From assembly GCA_020631735.1 (NCBI GenBank), contig CM036154.1, forward strand, positions 248,001 through 312,000: a stretch of 64,000 bases of DNA. Direction: 5' to 3'. A program made the position numbers and the translations under genes. The notes under the pieces were generated by a model that saw only the letters and a program-made list of their open reading frames with translations, did no database searches and was not told the DNA's origin. The DNA is from Saccharum officinarum (taxonomy: Eukaryota > Streptophyta > Magnoliopsida > Poales > Poaceae). Shown one piece after another: positions 10,540 to 22,990 of the stretch (its first letter is position 1; each line of letters opens with the position of its first letter).

Positions 10540-13066
10540 TGAAGGGTCGAGATGGCGGACTAGAGGGGGGTGAATAGTCCTTTTAAAACTTAAACGTGTT
10601 GGCTAACCAAAACAAATGCGGAATTAAACTTATCGGTCTAGCCAAGACTACACCCCTCTAACTAAGTTCACAAGCACCTCACAAGGATCCTAATTAAGCG
10701 ACTAAGGTGCTTTCCTTAGCAAGAGCTCTCCTATTTAATTCTAGAGCTAGGTCACACAAACCTATGCACTAGTACTTTGCAAGCAAGAAGGAGCTCCTAC
10801 ACAACTAGTGAAGCAAAAGCACAAAGCTCCTAAGCTCACTAGCAATGCTCAATAACAAGGCAACTAATGCCAAATTAGAGAGCGCAAATCACTTAGCTAC
10901 ACAAACTAAGCAATGTGACTAACAAGGTTACGCAAACCAAATTAGTCACGCAAGGGGAAGCTTCTAGCTACACAAGCAAGAAGACAACTAGCAAGCTACA
11001 CAAGCAAACTAGTTACGAGAGCAACTACACAAGCACAAGTATATATGAAAGTAAATACAAGCTTGTGTTACACGAAGGCAAACCACCGAGAAGAGTAGAC
11101 AAGGTTGACACGGTGATTTTCTCCCGAGGTTCACTTGGTTGCCACCAAGCTACGTCCCCGTTGTGTCGACCAACACTTCGTGGTTCGGCGGCTAATCGGT
11201 CACACACCGAGCCTATCAAAAGGCACCGCAAGAACCTACCATAAAGTGTGGTAGCTCAATGACACGATCAACTAGAGTTGCTCTTCGCGATCCCCGCGGG
11301 GTGAGCACAATCTCCCTCACAAAGCTTCTCCGGAGCCTCGCACAATCTTCTTGCGAGCTTCGACGGAGCCACAAGCCACCAAGCCATCTAGGAGGTGGCA
11401 ACCTCCAAGAGTAACAAGCACCACCGGCTTGCAACACGATCACCTAGTGCCACACGATGCAATCTCTCAAAGCAACACACTAGAATCGCTCTCTCACTCG
11501 ATCCGATGAACACTATCAAGCATGAGTGAGTTAGAGGGCTCCCAAGCACTACCACACAAGTCACAAAGACTATAGTGTGCTCAGCTTACGGCCACAGCCG
11601 GCCAAGGCATCTATTTATAACCCCACGGTCAAATAGAGCCGTTACCCCTTCACTGGGCAAAACTCGGGACGACCGGACGCGCCGGTCGTAACTGACCGGA
11701 CGCGCTCAACCGCGTCCGGTCGCCCTGCGACGTCCACGTGTCCCTCAAATTTCAAATGCGACCGTTAGATCCTCCAACGGTCACTGACCCCAACGGTCAA
11801 AACAATGACCGGACGCGCCCCAGGCAACGACCGGACGCGCCCGTCAAACGACCGGACGCGCCGCTATGAACGACCGGACGCGCCGATCGCACTGACCCAC
11901 GCGCCTGCGACGCAACGACCGGACGCACCGGTCACGACCGGACGCACCGGTCCCGTAACTGACCGGACGCGCTGGTCAACCCTGAGCCGCGCACAACAAA
12001 CCAGCGACCGGACGCGCTGAAGAACTGACCGGACGCCACAGTGCCCGCGTCCGGTCGGAGTCCAGTAAGCTCCCTGGACGACCGGACGCGTCCGGTCGCC
12101 TGTGACCGGACGCGCCTCGCGTCCGATCAAACAACTGAAAAACGCGCAGATACTGGACACTGACCGGACGCGTCCGGTCACACCGTGACCGCGTCCGGTG
12201 CAGCGTCCGGTCACCATTGTGACCTCCGTTCGCTTCCGTTTCTTTTTCCGACTTCCGGCGTAGTGGAAAATAGGCATTTCATATCCCCGAAATCGCCTGA
12301 ATCCCGCGCTCGCAAGCTCGGCGGGAGGGAGAGAGGAACCCAAACCCTCTCTACCACTTAAACTTCATCGCCTTCGTAAATGTGCCAACACCAACAAGTG
12401 ATCACCACCTTGTGCACGTGTGTTAGCATTTTCATAATCATTTTACCGAAGGAGTTAACCACTCAACTTGCCACGCCACTCGATCCTAGCAACGATGCAT
12501 AGTTAGATCACACGAGTGGCACTAGATGACCGATATGCAAACAAGTTTGCCCCTCTTGATAGTACGGCCATCTATCCTAAACCCGGTCATAAACTTCTCT
12601 ACACACCTATGACCGGTGAAATGGAAATGCCCTAGGTTATACCTTTGCCTTGCGCATTCCACTCCATCTCCTCCGACGTTGATGCAACACATGCACCAAC
12701 CATATCACAAATGATATGATCCACTTCATATCATCATGTGACCTTGGTCCATCGATCTTGACCTCACTTGCTCTTCACCTTTGCATCGGTCCATCGGCGC
12801 CAAGTCAAGCTCAAGCTTCACCGTCACACGCGGTCCCTCACTCCAAAGCCTCTGACTTGCCCTTCACACATGCAACTGGTCCGTCGAGCCAAGCCTCATC
12901 TTGATCTTCGCCACCTTGGTCACATGACTCCATGTCATGTCTCATATGCAATGAGCTCCTTCATGACACCATCACATGTGGACTAATCTCCTGTGTATCT
13001 CACATAACCACATATTAGTCCACCTAAGTTGTCACTCAATTACCAAAACCAAACAAGGACCTTTCA
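10540..13066 (-). repeat. 3' LTR of element A (left copy)
   Basis: On the plus strand it runs from TGAAGGGTCGAGATGG to AAGGACCTTTCA. It contains the TATA element (TATTTATA on plus, 11612-11619) and the palindrome array at about 11670-12210. Confidence 0.92.
11670..12210. promoter_or_regulatory. Palindromic GACCGGACGCG/CGCGTCCGGTC array in U3 of A (left LTR)
   Basis: Around twenty half-sites of GACCGGACGCG or its complement are scattered through roughly 540 bp. Perfect 18-bp palindromes GACCGGACGCGTCCGGTC occur at 12080-12097 and 12162-12179. The array lies immediately upstream of the LTR TATA box in transcription direction. The ACGCGT core fits the CGCG-box consensus bound by CAMTA factors, and Sirevirus LTRs are known for palindrome-rich arrays. 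A regulatory role is inference. Confidence 0.7.
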
Positions 13067-13080
13067 ATCTCCCCCTTTTT
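13067..13080 (-). promoter_or_regulatory. Polypurine tract of element A
   Basis: The minus strand reads AAAAAGGGGGAGAT directly before the 3' LTR start TGAAAGG. It is the plus-strand DNA primer site in reverse transcription and is identical to the tract of element C. Confidence 0.85.
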
Positions 13081-16000
13081 GGTAATTGATGACAACTCTA
13101 CAAAGATATGGAAATTATGCTTTTTCAAGCTAGCACTTCACACAAGTGTAAATTGCTAACTTGTTTTGGATTTAATGTTACTTATCCAACTTTTAAGCTC
13201 TATGTCAAGATTTGGATAAGCACCATAAAATCCGTCTTGGTAGTGATAACTCCCCCTACATATGTGCTCAAATGGTTTGGTTTCAAGCTTGCACATATGC
13301 ATAAATATGAAATTTATGGGAGGGTTAGCACTACTAAGTGATGCTAAGGTGTATAGAATAAACCTTTGTAGCTCAATACCAATTAGTAGCTTGGTACCAT
13401 TTGAAAATCACAAGTTTGCCATCATCCTTAGCATCATGAGTAGCTAGACATCAAAAACACTAGAAACCCCGTGAGATCAACATTATAAGCAAGGTTCTAG
13501 TTTTTGCATGATAATCATAAGTCTAGCTAACATCCTATGCATGCTAGTTATCAAATCATCATTCAAGTTTTATAACTAGCATACACCACACAGGCATGCA
13601 TATTGAATTTAAGAACTTTATGCAATGCAAGCAAGCACATGAATTATGCACATATCAAATGTAATCAATCAAAGTTCATGAGCTTGCTCCCCCTACTTGT
13701 GTGCTTTCTTTGTCCAAGAATATTTGATCCCCTTACATTCTTCAATGTTGCTCCCTCTTTGTCCATGTCTATGTCCAATATCATCTATCTCTCTCCCAAA
13801 GCAATCTCTCCTCAAAAGGAAATCTTGCATATCTTTGTCCAACTTCTCCCCCTTTGTCATCAATTTCCATAAAAGGTGTTCTTCTTAATTGATACAAAGG
13901 CTTGTATTGGGGTAGATAGTTGAGACTTGAATATTGCATTTTTGATGGACATTACCACATATGTTGGAATGACAAACTTTATGGTTGCTCTTGAGATTCC
14001 ACATAGGATCTTTGACCTTGATACCAATTGGTAGGGCTCCTCCCCCTATGTCATAGCATGTGTCATTCACTTGAGATATCACTTGAAGATGAGGGTAGCA
14101 TTACTTGATTTGATCACTTAAAGTTGAGGATCACTTGTGAAACCATCGTCTTGCATGAATGATACCACGTGAAGCTACCATGAGTAGAAATGTGATACCA
14201 TTTGAAAGAGTTTTCTTGTCTGGATTCACTTTGAAGGATTTGGCAATAATATTCACTTCTTGAACATTTTCTATCTTCATGAGTACCACTTGTAAGATAT
14301 CACTTATAAGTTGATCTAGACACCACTTGTGAATACCATGTGAGAAATCAAATGAGTCTAGATAACACTTGAAGCAAACTAGATATCCATTTTCATTGTT
14401 GTCTTGTGCTTGTACTCTTATCATTGTCATGAGCTTCTTGTATGACTTGAACTATGTTGATCTGCCTAAGATTCCAAGTCCGGTTTGATCCAATGACAAG
14501 CTTCTTCACACCTCATAATAAGGGTTATTTTGCCAATGTTGTACTTGTCACTTGTTTAGCAATCCAAACTAGATCAAGTATTTGGGTTTACTAGCTCATG
14601 AATAAATTCATACTTATACCACTAGGTCAATTAACCATTCAAGCAATAGTGGTAGATTATGAATTAAAACTTTTCATTTGTTATGCATGATTCTAATAAG
14701 CATGTACTATATGCACTAACCGCATACTAGTAAGGGATGAAATGATCATGCACATTACAATGATACCTTTGCTATATTGGAGTAGAGGATAGTCACATAG
14801 ATTCTAATTCATTACTCCAATAGCAATGTGAAGTCTAATTTATAAGCTTGGTGAAGACCAATCATCATAGATAAATCCATTCTTCACCCATATGAAATAA
14901 AAACCACTTATGATCAAGTGCACTATCTCTTGAGTTGTGGTTGGCTTGCTTCATCTTTTTGATCAATGCTTGCATGAGAGAACTACTTAGAATACCACTT
15001 GAAATACATGACTAGCTCTCTTTTGGGTGTTGCTTGCTCTTTAGATCAACCCTTTTGATTGCTTCAACTAAGCATCACAAGTTCCTCGGATCACCACTTC
15101 CATGTTAGCCTTCCAAGTCCCAAACTTGGTTTCACCTACACACGGCGGCAAGCCCCTCACTAGGGAGAAGTGACCTTTCTCCAAAGAACCACTCTTGATA
15201 CTCACTTGAAATGATATAGTTTGATTGATCCAAATGATGAACTCAATCTTGATGAATAATCCTTGAATCTACATTTGAGTCCAACTCTTTCTACTTGTTT
15301 AAGTCCTTTTCCTTCTACCAAATGATCTCCAATCATCACTAGAACTTAAACTTCACCTTCATCTTAAGTTTGATCTTGATCTTCAAATTGAGTACCAAAT
15401 AAGTATACCAAGTATATTTCACAATACAAAAGTCTTGTACTCATTGCTTTTCATGCTTCTAGATCAATCCAAAACCAAACTTAGGTACCTCAACCACTTA
15501 TAAACATGTTTCCAACTTGAGGACCTTTCAATCAAAGTGACTCTAGATTAATCCAATGATTGTCATTTTTCTGGCAGATTCTGTACCCTTCAAAGAAAAA
15601 TTCATATCTCCCAATGTACAGATCCAAATGCCATGAAATTTGGTGGAGATGTGCTTCACTAAGTCATATAGCAACTGTAAAAATTTGAACTTCTTTTGAC
15701 TTCTAGATTGCTACTAGATTTCAAATCTTCCACCACTGCTATATGCTGAAAACTGCTGCACTATAGCTGACAAGATGCACTCCAAAACCGAAGCATCTCT
15801 TATCCACTTCTCATGAAATTTGTACAGCATCTTATAACATAAGTCTAGAGCATGCATACCAAAATTCATGCCAATCCATGTAGATTTGATCATCTAAACT
15901 CATACTTGATCACTGCTAGCTCAGATTTTCAACTTTGGATAGATTTCAATACATTGAGCAATACTTCATCAAATATGAATCAAACTTGAAACTAACTTGT

Positions 16001-16445
16001 TTGAATACTTTCACAAGACATATATCCATTTAATCCACTTACTAAATATCATCTCATGAATTTATTCAACACAAACCAATCCAAACTTGATTACTAAGCT
16101 TTTAATCCATTCAATCATCTCATAGCAAGCAACATTGCACATTTATCCAATTCAATCAACTCATATGCACCCAAATAAAATGATCAACAAGAGATATACC
16201 TTGGTTAGCTCATGATCATCCAATAGCAAGCTTTTACTCAAATAAATTGCAAGCCATCAAATATATCCAATAAATCACCACAATCTTGAATGTTGCACTT
16301 GTATGTTGTAGCATTTGGACTCTACTTATTTTGACTTGGCATTGGGATAGAATATGCATTGAGTTTCATAACTTGACTCAATATATGATGAACAAAATTA
16401 ATCTAAATGAATCAAGCCTCCAATGCCGATGGTACCTACAATCAT
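13081..16445 (-). other. Post-gag non-coding internal region of element A
   Basis: About 3.4 kb between gag and the polypurine tract. It is AT-rich, shows no protease, integrase, RT or RNase H motif, and on the minus strand contains repeated TGGTATC-like words and several AGGGGGAG-like purine tracts. Short frames on the gag strand (13885-14082 and 14131-14430) exist. The first has a close counterpart in element C, but the similarity may only reflect recent common ancestry. Confidence 0.7.
13885..14082 (-). CDS. Small ORF of unknown function in element A 3' region (65 aa)
   Basis: It begins MISQVNDTCYDIGGG and ends PNTSLCIN. Element C carries a near-identical 71-codon frame at 34341-34556. 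It is Cys/Asn-rich with no known domain. Both copies are recent relatives, so conservation is weak evidence for coding. Its position corresponds to the region where some Sireviruses have an env-like ORF, but nothing here supports an envelope protein. Confidence 0.2.
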   Translation of the reverse strand: MISQVNDTCYDIGGGALPIGIKVKDPMWNLKSNHKVCHSNICGNVHQKCNIQVSTIYPNTSLCIN

Positions 16446-18272
16446 TTATCCACTTTTTGATGGTACCCAAACTAGTTTGGGTCCTCTCAAATTAGGTGCA
16501 ACATACTTAGGCATAGCCTTAGTATGAGTAGCGGGATGTTTTGCAATTTCAACCAATGAGGTACCATTGCCATCCTTTCTAAGCATATTAGTATTATCAA
16601 TTGAAATAGGCTTAGAATTGTTACCTAGGGGACATGAATGAGCCATGTGTCCCCTTTCCCGGCATAAGTAGCAACTTCTTTTAGAGTGAGCTTTTTCTTC
16701 CTTGCTCATGGGTTGCTTCTCAATGCCTTGCCTCTTATGAGTTGCTTGAGCCTTCTTCTCAAGCTTGGTAGGACACCCTGAGACAAAGTGTCCCATATCT
16801 CCACACTTGAAGCACTTGATGTGAGCATGTACTTTCATCTCCATTTGATCCTTGCTCATCATCTTGGCATCTTGGATTTGCATTGGATGCTTTGCTCTAC
16901 CACCCCTTCTTGTTTTCTTCTTCTTCATCATCAAGTCATCATCATCTTCATGGTTGATCTTGACTTGAGCTTGGGGCTTTGCTTTTGGCTCAACTTGAGA
17001 CATCTTGGTAGGGCAACACTTGGCAATATGTCCCACTTCATGGCATCGGTAGCACATGAGTTGGGATAGCTTCTTTGCATCTTGCTTCTTCATAATCTTG
17101 CCCTTGCTCTTGTTGTAGCCAATACCACTCTTATCACCATATCTTCTTTGATTGGTCATGATATGCTCAATGGCGATTTTAGAGTTGTAGCACCTCTCTA
17201 ACTTGTTGCTCAAATTCTTCACTTCACTTTTGAGCTCATTGTTCTCCTTCAAAAGGTTAGTCTCACAAGACATAGAAGTAGAACAAGCATCTAATTGTGA
17301 CGAACATGGCATATATAATAAATCATCACAAGAGGTGGATACATGCTTCTTGCCTACATCACAAGGGTTAGTCATATGTGATTGATCATTTGACCCAAAT
17401 GATGAGCTCTCACTAGTTTTGGTTTCTTCATTAGAAAGCTTCTTAGTGAGTAAAGCATGTTCTTGTACCAAGTTATCATGAGCAACACTAAGTTTCTCAT
17501 GAGTTAATTTTAGCTCCTCATGTGAACAAGTAGCAACATAAAGTAGATGCTTTTGTTGTTCACATGTGGTCTTTAGAAAAGAGTTATCATATTCCAATTT
17601 ACTTACTCTTTCCATTTTTCTTTTCAAGGCTCTTGAGAGTTTATATAAAAGCTCTAAATTTGGATCATCACAATCCACAACAAAACCACCAACATGTATT
17701 TTAGTGTTACCATGTGATGATGTTGAAGAGCTTGTTGAAGCATCACTCTCATAGCCATCATCTTCACCATCAAGTGTGTATGAGGTAGAATCATTACTTG
17801 TATCACTTGTGGTATTATCATTCTTCTTGTCAAGTGATCTTGTGGTATGATCATCTTTGTCATCACTTGACCGTGAGGTGGAGCAATCCTCCACAACCAC
17901 CTTGTTGTGGTCATGCTCAACATCCTCATGCGCCTCCTCCTTGGGCTCATCATCATTGGAGATCGCCCCGTATTTCTCATTTAGGAACACCCAAATCTCA
18001 TGGGCGGACTTAAAGTCCATGATCTCACAAAGTATGCTACTATCCATAGATCGATAGAAAACATTAGTAGCTTGGCTATCGAGATGTAGGCATTTTCTTT
18101 GCGCTTGAGTTGCATTCTTTTTATCAAGTGCAAAGGAAAAGCCCACATCTACGATCCACCACAATTGAGGAGAAATAAACTTAAAATTGCATGTCATCCA
18201 ATTTTTCCACCGTGCAAAGTGTGTGCCATCAAAAATGTGTGGACACTCAACATCTAGCCCATAAGCCGCCAT
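16446..18272 (-). CDS. Gag protein of element A (608 aa, three CCHC zinc knuckles)
   Basis: An intact frame starting MAAYGLDVECPHIFDG, 37 bases after the primer site. Residues about 10-105 look like the UBN2/DUF4219-type copia capsid region (HIFDGTHFARWKNWM, a W-rich block, then SAHEIWVFL). An acidic Ser/Asp/His-rich stretch follows (about 108-190), then a heptad-rich coiled coil (about 215-300). Three CCHC knuckles lie near residues 405, 485 and 533 (CYRCHEVGHIAKCC, CFKCGDMGHFVSGC, CYLCRERGHMAHSC). The protein ends RGPKLVWVPSKSG and a stop, at the point where an autonomous copia polyprotein continues into protease. The expected role is capsid assembly and RNA packaging. The lack of stops in 608 codons agrees with the young LTR pair. 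Confidence 0.88.
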   Translation of the reverse strand: MAAYGLDVECPHIFDGTHFARWKNWMTCNFKFISPQLWWIVDVGFSFALDKKNATQAQRKCLHLDSQATNVFYRSMDSSILCEIMDFKSAHEIWVFLNEKYGAISNDDEPKEEAHEDVEHDHNKVVVEDCSTSRSSDDKDDHTTRSLDKKNDNTTSDTSNDSTSYTLDGEDDGYESDASTSSSTSSHGNTKIHVGGFVVDCDDPNLELLYKLSRALKRKMERVSKLEYDNSFLKTTCEQQKHLLYVATCSHEELKLTHEKLSVAHDNLVQEHALLTKKLSNEETKTSESSSFGSNDQSHMTNPCDVGKKHVSTSCDDLLYMPCSSQLDACSTSMSCETNLLKENNELKSEVKNLSNKLERCYNSKIAIEHIMTNQRRYGDKSGIGYNKSKGKIMKKQDAKKLSQLMCYRCHEVGHIAKCCPTKMSQVEPKAKPQAQVKINHEDDDDLMMKKKKTRRGGRAKHPMQIQDAKMMSKDQMEMKVHAHIKCFKCGDMGHFVSGCPTKLEKKAQATHKRQGIEKQPMSKEEKAHSKRSCYLCRERGHMAHSCPLGNNSKPISIDNTNMLRKDGNGTSLVEIAKHPATHTKAMPKYVAPNLRGPKLVWVPSKSG

Positions 18273-18309
18273 CCTCTCGGGTCGGTGAAGACCACCAATG
18301 AGAGACCTC

Positions 18310-18321
18310 GCTCTGATACCA
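18310..18321 (-). promoter_or_regulatory. Primer-binding site of element A (initiator tRNA-Met)
   Basis: The minus strand reads TGGTATCAGAGC, complementary to the 3' end of initiator tRNA-Met, separated by AG from the end of the 5' LTR at 18324. Confidence 0.92.
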
Positions 18322-18323
18322 CT

Positions 18324-20850
18324 TGAAGGGTCGAGATGGCGGACTAGAGGGGGGTGAATAGTCCTTTTAAAACTTAAACGTGTTGGCTAACCAAAACAAA
18401 TGCGGAATTAAACTTATCGGTCTAGCCAAGACTACACCCCTCTAACTAAGTTCACAAGCACCTCACAAGGATCCTAATTAAGCGACTAAGGTGCTTTCCT
18501 TAGCAAGAGCTCTCCTATTTAATTCTAGAGCTAGGTCACACAAACCTATGCACTAGTACTTTGCAAGCAAGAAGGAGCTCCTACACAACTAGTGAAGCAA
18601 AAGCACAAAGCTCCTAAGCTCACTAGCAATGCTCAATAACAAGGCAACTAATGCCAAATTAGAGAGCGCAAATCACTTAGCTACACAAACTAAGCAATGT
18701 GACTAACAAGGTTACGCAAACCAAATTAGTCACGCAAGGGGAAGCTTCTAGCTACACAAGCAAGAAGACAACTAGCAAGCTACACAAGCAAACTAGTTAC
18801 GAGAGCAACTACACAAGCACAAGTATATATGAAAGTAAATACAAGCTTGTGTTACACGAAGGCAAACCACCGAGAAGAGTAGACAAGGTTGACACGGTGA
18901 TTTTCTCCCGAGGTTCACTTGGTTGCCACCAAGCTACGTCCCCGTTGTGTCGACCAACACTTCGTGGTTCGGCGGCTAATCGGTCACACACCGAGCCTAT
19001 CAAAAGGCACCGCAAGAACCTACCATAAAGTGTGGTAGCTCAATGACATGATCAACTAGAGTTGCTCTTCGCGATCCCCGCGGGGTGAGCACAATCCCCC
19101 TCACAAAGCTTCTCCGGAGCCTCGCACAATCTTCTTGCGAGCTTCGACGGAGCCACAAGCCACCAAGCCGTCTAGGAGGTGGCAACCTCCAAGAGTAACA
19201 AGCACCACCGGCTTGCAACACGATCACCTAGTGCCACACGATGCAATCTCTCAAAGCAACACACTAGAATCGCTCTCTCACTCGATCCGATGAACACTAT
19301 CAAGCATGAGTGAGTTAGAGGGCTCCCATGCACTACCACACAAGTCACAAAGACTATAGTGTGCTCAGCTTACGGCCACAGCCGGCCAAGGCATCTATTT
19401 ATAACCCCACGGTCAAATAGAGCCGTTACCCCTTCACTGGGCAAAACTCGGGACGACCGGACGCGCCGGTCGTAACTGACCGGACGCGCTCAACCGCGTC
19501 CGGTCGCCCTGCGACGTCCACGTGTCCCTAAAATTTCAAATGCGACCGTTAGATCCTCCAACGGTCACTGACCCCAACGGTCAAAACAATGACCGGACGC
19601 GCCCCAGGCAACGACCGGACGCGCCCGTCAAACGACCGGACGCGCCGCTATGAACGACCGGACGCGCCGATCGCACTGACCCACGCGCCTGCGACGCAAC
19701 GACCGGACGCACCGGTCACGACCGGACGCACCGGTCCCGTAACTGACCGGACGCGCTGGTCAACCCTGAGCCGCGCACAACGAACCAGCGACCGGACGCG
19801 CTGAAGAACTGACCGGACGCCACAGTGCCCGCGTCCGGTCGGAGTCCAGTAAGCTCCCTGGACGACCGGACGCGTCCGGTCGCCTGTGACCGGACGCGCC
19901 TCGCGTCCGATCAAACAACTGAAAAACGCGCAGATACTGGACACTGACCGGACGCGTCCGGTCACACCGTGACCGCGTCCGGTGCAGCGTCCGGTCACCA
20001 TTGTGACCTTCGTTCGCTTCCGTTTCTTTTTCCGACTTCCGGCGTAGTGGAAAATAGGCATTTCATATCCCCGAAATCGCCTGAATCCCGCGCTCGCAAG
20101 CTCGGCGGGAGGGAGAGAGGAACCCAAACCCTCTCTACCACTTAAACTTCATCGCCTTCGTAAATGTGCCAACACCAACAAGTGATCACCACCTTGTGCA
20201 CGTGTGTTAGCATTTTTATAATCATTTTACCGAAGGAGTTAACCACTCAACTTGCCACGCCACTCGATCCTAGCAACGATGCATAGTTAGATCACACGAG
20301 TGGCACTAGATGACCGATATGCAAACAAGTTTGCCCCTCTTGATAGTACGGCCATCTATCCTAAACCCGGTCATAAACTTCTCTACACACCTATGACCGG
20401 TGAAATGGAAATGCCCTAGGTTATACCTTTGCCTTGCGCATTCCACTCCATCTCCTCCGACGTTGATGCAACACATGCACCAACCATATCACAAATGATA
20501 TGATCCACTTCATATCATCATGTGACCTTGGTCCATCGATCTTGACCTCACTTGCTCTTCACCTTTGCATCGGTCCATCGGCGCCAAGTCAAGCTCAAGC
20601 TTCACCGTCACACGCGGTCCCTCACTCCAAAGCCTCTGACTTGCCCTTCACACATGCAACTGGTCCGTCGAGCCAAGCCTCATCTTGATCTTCGCCACCT
20701 TGGTCACATGACTCCATGTCATGTCTCATATGCAATGAGCTCCTTCATGACACCATCACATGTGGACTAATCTCCTGTGTATCTCACATAACCACATATT
20801 AGTCCACCTAAGTTGTCACTCAATTACCAAAACCAAACAAGGACCTTTCA
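18324..20850 (-). repeat. 5' LTR of element A (right copy)
   Basis: Same length as the left LTR and in constant register (offset 7,784). The promoter TATA is at 19396-19403 (TATTTATA on plus). The palindrome array runs from about 19455 to 19995, with a perfect 18-mer at 19864-19881. Confidence 0.92.
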
Positions 20851-20855
20851 ATGTG
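20851..20855. repeat. Target-site duplication of element A (ATGTG)
   Basis: ATGTG here repeats ATGTG at 10535-10539 on the other side of element A. Removing A and one copy restores a continuous LTR in element B, which proves the nesting order. Confidence 0.92.
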
Positions 20856-22939
20856 TTGCATCAATGTCGGAGGAGATGAAGTGGAATGCACAAGGCAAAG
20901 GTATAACCTAGGGCATTTCCATTTCACCGGTCATAGGTGTGTAGAGAAGTTTATGACCGGGTTTAGGATAGATGGCCGTACTATCAAGAGGGGCAAACTT
21001 GTTTGCATATCGGTCATCTAGTGCCACTTGAGCGATCTAACTTTGCATCGTTGCTAGAATCGAGTGGCGTGGCAAGTTGAGTGGTTAACTCCTTCGGTAA
21101 AATGATTATGAAAATGCTAACACACGTGCACAAGGTGGTGATCACTTGTTGGTGTTGGCACATTTACGAAGGCGATGAAGTTTAAACGGTAGAGAGGGTT
21201 TGGGTTCCTCTCTCCCTCCCACCGAGCTTGCGAGCGCGGGATTCAGGCGTTTTCGAGGAGTTAAAATGCCTATTTTCCACTACGCCCGAAGTCGGAAAAG
21301 AAACGGAGGCGAACGGAGGTCACAGAGGTGACCGGACGCTGCACCGGACGCTGTCATGGTATGACCGGACGCGTCCGGTCAGTAAAGCGCAGACACGGGT
21401 GTTAGGGTTTGTAACCGGCGCGTCCGGTCACTCGCGGGACCGGCGCGTCCGGTCATGCGCCCAGTGGGAATTATAGAACGCAAGGATGATCGGACGCGCG
21501 GCGCGTCTGGTCACACATGATCGGACGCGTCCGATCGTTGAAGGTGCTTACTAGACTCTAACCGGACGCGGGCACTGTCGCGTCCGGTCGTCGCAAGGAG
21601 CGCGTCCGATCATGTCGTTTCGAGCGCGGTACTGTGCGATCGGCGCGTCCGGTCATGGCAGCGGCGCGTCCGGTCATTGCGAGGGGCGCGTCCGGTCGTT
21701 GCTAGGGGCGTGTCCGGTCATTTGGTTTGACCATTGGCGCAGTGACCGTTGGAGAATCAGACACGGCTGAGCGCGTCCGGTCAGTTACGACCGGCGCGTC
21801 CGGTCGTCCCGAAATATGCCCAGTGAAGGGGTAACGATTCTATTTGACCGTGGGATTATAAATAGATGCCTTGGCTGGCTGTGGCCGGTAGCTGAGCACA
21901 CTTTAGCCTTGGTGGCTTATGTGGTAGTGCTTGGGAGCCCTCTAACTCACTCATGCTTGATAGTGTTCATCGGATCGAGTGAGAGAGCGATTCTAGTGCA
22001 TTGCTTTGAGAGATTGCATCGTGTGGCACTAGGTGATCGTGTTGCAAGCTGGTGATGCTTGTTACTCTTGGAGGTTGCCACCTCCTAGACGGCTTGGTGG
22101 CTTGAGGCTCCGTCGAAACTCGCAAGAAGATTGTGCGAGGCTCCGGAGAAGCTTTGTGAGGGAGATTGTGCTCACCCCGCGGGGATCGCGAAGAGCAACT
22201 CTAGTTGAGCGTGTCATTGAGCTACCACACTTTATGGTGGGTTCTTGCGGTGCCTTTTGAGAGGCTCGGTGTGTGACCGATTAGCCGCCGAACCACGAAG
22301 TGTTGGTCGACACAACGGGGACGTAGCTTGGTGGCAACCAAGTGAACCTCGAGAGAAAAAACACCGTGTCAACATTGTCTACTCTTCTCGGTGGTTTGCC
22401 TTCGTGCAACATAAGCTTGTATTTACTTTCATATATACTTGTGCTTGTGTAGTTGCTCTCATAACTAGTTTGCTTGTGTAGCTTGCTAGTCGTCTTCTTG
22501 CTTGTGTAGCTAGAAGCTTCCCCTTTGCGTAACTAATTTGGTTTGTGTAACCTTGTTAGTCACATTGCTTAGTTTGTGTAGCTAAGTGTTTTGCGCTCTT
22601 TAATTTGGCATTAGTTGCCTTGTTATTGAGCATTGCTAGTGAGCTTAGGAGCTTTGTGTTTTTGCTTCACTAGTTATGTAGGAGCTCCCTCTTGCTTGCA
22701 AAGTACTAGTGCATAGGTTTGTGTGACCTTGCTCTAGAATTAAATAGGAGAGCTCTTGCTAAGGAAAGCACCTTAGTTGCTTAATTAGGATCTTTGTGAG
22801 GTGCTTGTAAACTTAGTTAGAGGGGTGTAGTCTTGGCTAGACCGATAAGTTTAATTCCGCATTTGTTTTGGTTAGCCAACACGTTTAAGTTTTAGAAAGG
22901 ACTATTCACCCCCCTCTAGTCCGCCATCTCGACCCTACA
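20856..22939 (+). repeat. 5' LTR of element B, second part
   Basis: Continues the LTR interrupted at 10539. It contains a palindrome array at about 21310-21810, a TATA box TATAAATA at 21857-21864, and the CTTGTGTAGCTTGCTAG-rich transcribed part. It ends ATCTCGACCCTACA at 22939. Confidence 0.88.
21310..21810. promoter_or_regulatory. Palindromic CGCGTCCGGTC array in U3 of B
   Basis: Repeated GACCGGACGCG and GGCGCGTCCGGTC units, with more half-sites than full palindromes and several C-to-T/G-to-A variants (GATCGGACGCG). The TATA box follows about 50 bp downstream. Confidence 0.7.
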
Positions 22940-22941
22940 AG

Positions 22942-22953
22942 TGGTATCAGAGC
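22942..22953 (+). promoter_or_regulatory. Primer-binding site of element B
   Basis: TGGTATCAGAGC, two bases after the LTR end, complementary to initiator tRNA-Met. Confidence 0.92.
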
Positions 22954-22990
22954 CGGGTCTCTCATTTGTGGTCTTCACCGACCCGAGAGG

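Larger units (their letters stand above)
10540..20850 (-). mobile_element. Element A: complete gag-only Sirevirus-like retrotransposon, minus strand
   Basis: A complete 10,311-bp insertion with LTRs at 10540-13066 and 18324-20850, both exactly 2,527 bp. It is flanked by the 5-bp direct repeat ATGTG (10535-10539 and 20851-20855). Reading the minus strand, the order is 5' LTR, AG spacer, primer site TGGTATCAGAGC (18310-18321), gag (18272-16446), about 3.4 kb non-coding, polypurine tract (13067-13080), 3' LTR. I saw about eight single-base differences between the LTRs, so the insertion is recent. There is no protease, integrase or RT, so mobility would require enzymes supplied in trans. It lies inside the 5' LTR of element B. 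Confidence 0.92.

Noticed and set aside
11670..12210. CRISPR-like array because of regularly repeated palindromes
   Set aside because: Nuclear plant LTR, irregular spacing, half-sites in both orientations, no unique spacers and no cas genes.
11864..12343. 159-codon ORF and similar frames in each palindrome array
   Set aside because: Translation of the CCGGACGCG repeats gives Arg/Thr/Gly/Val low-complexity peptides on both strands in every LTR; repeat artefact.
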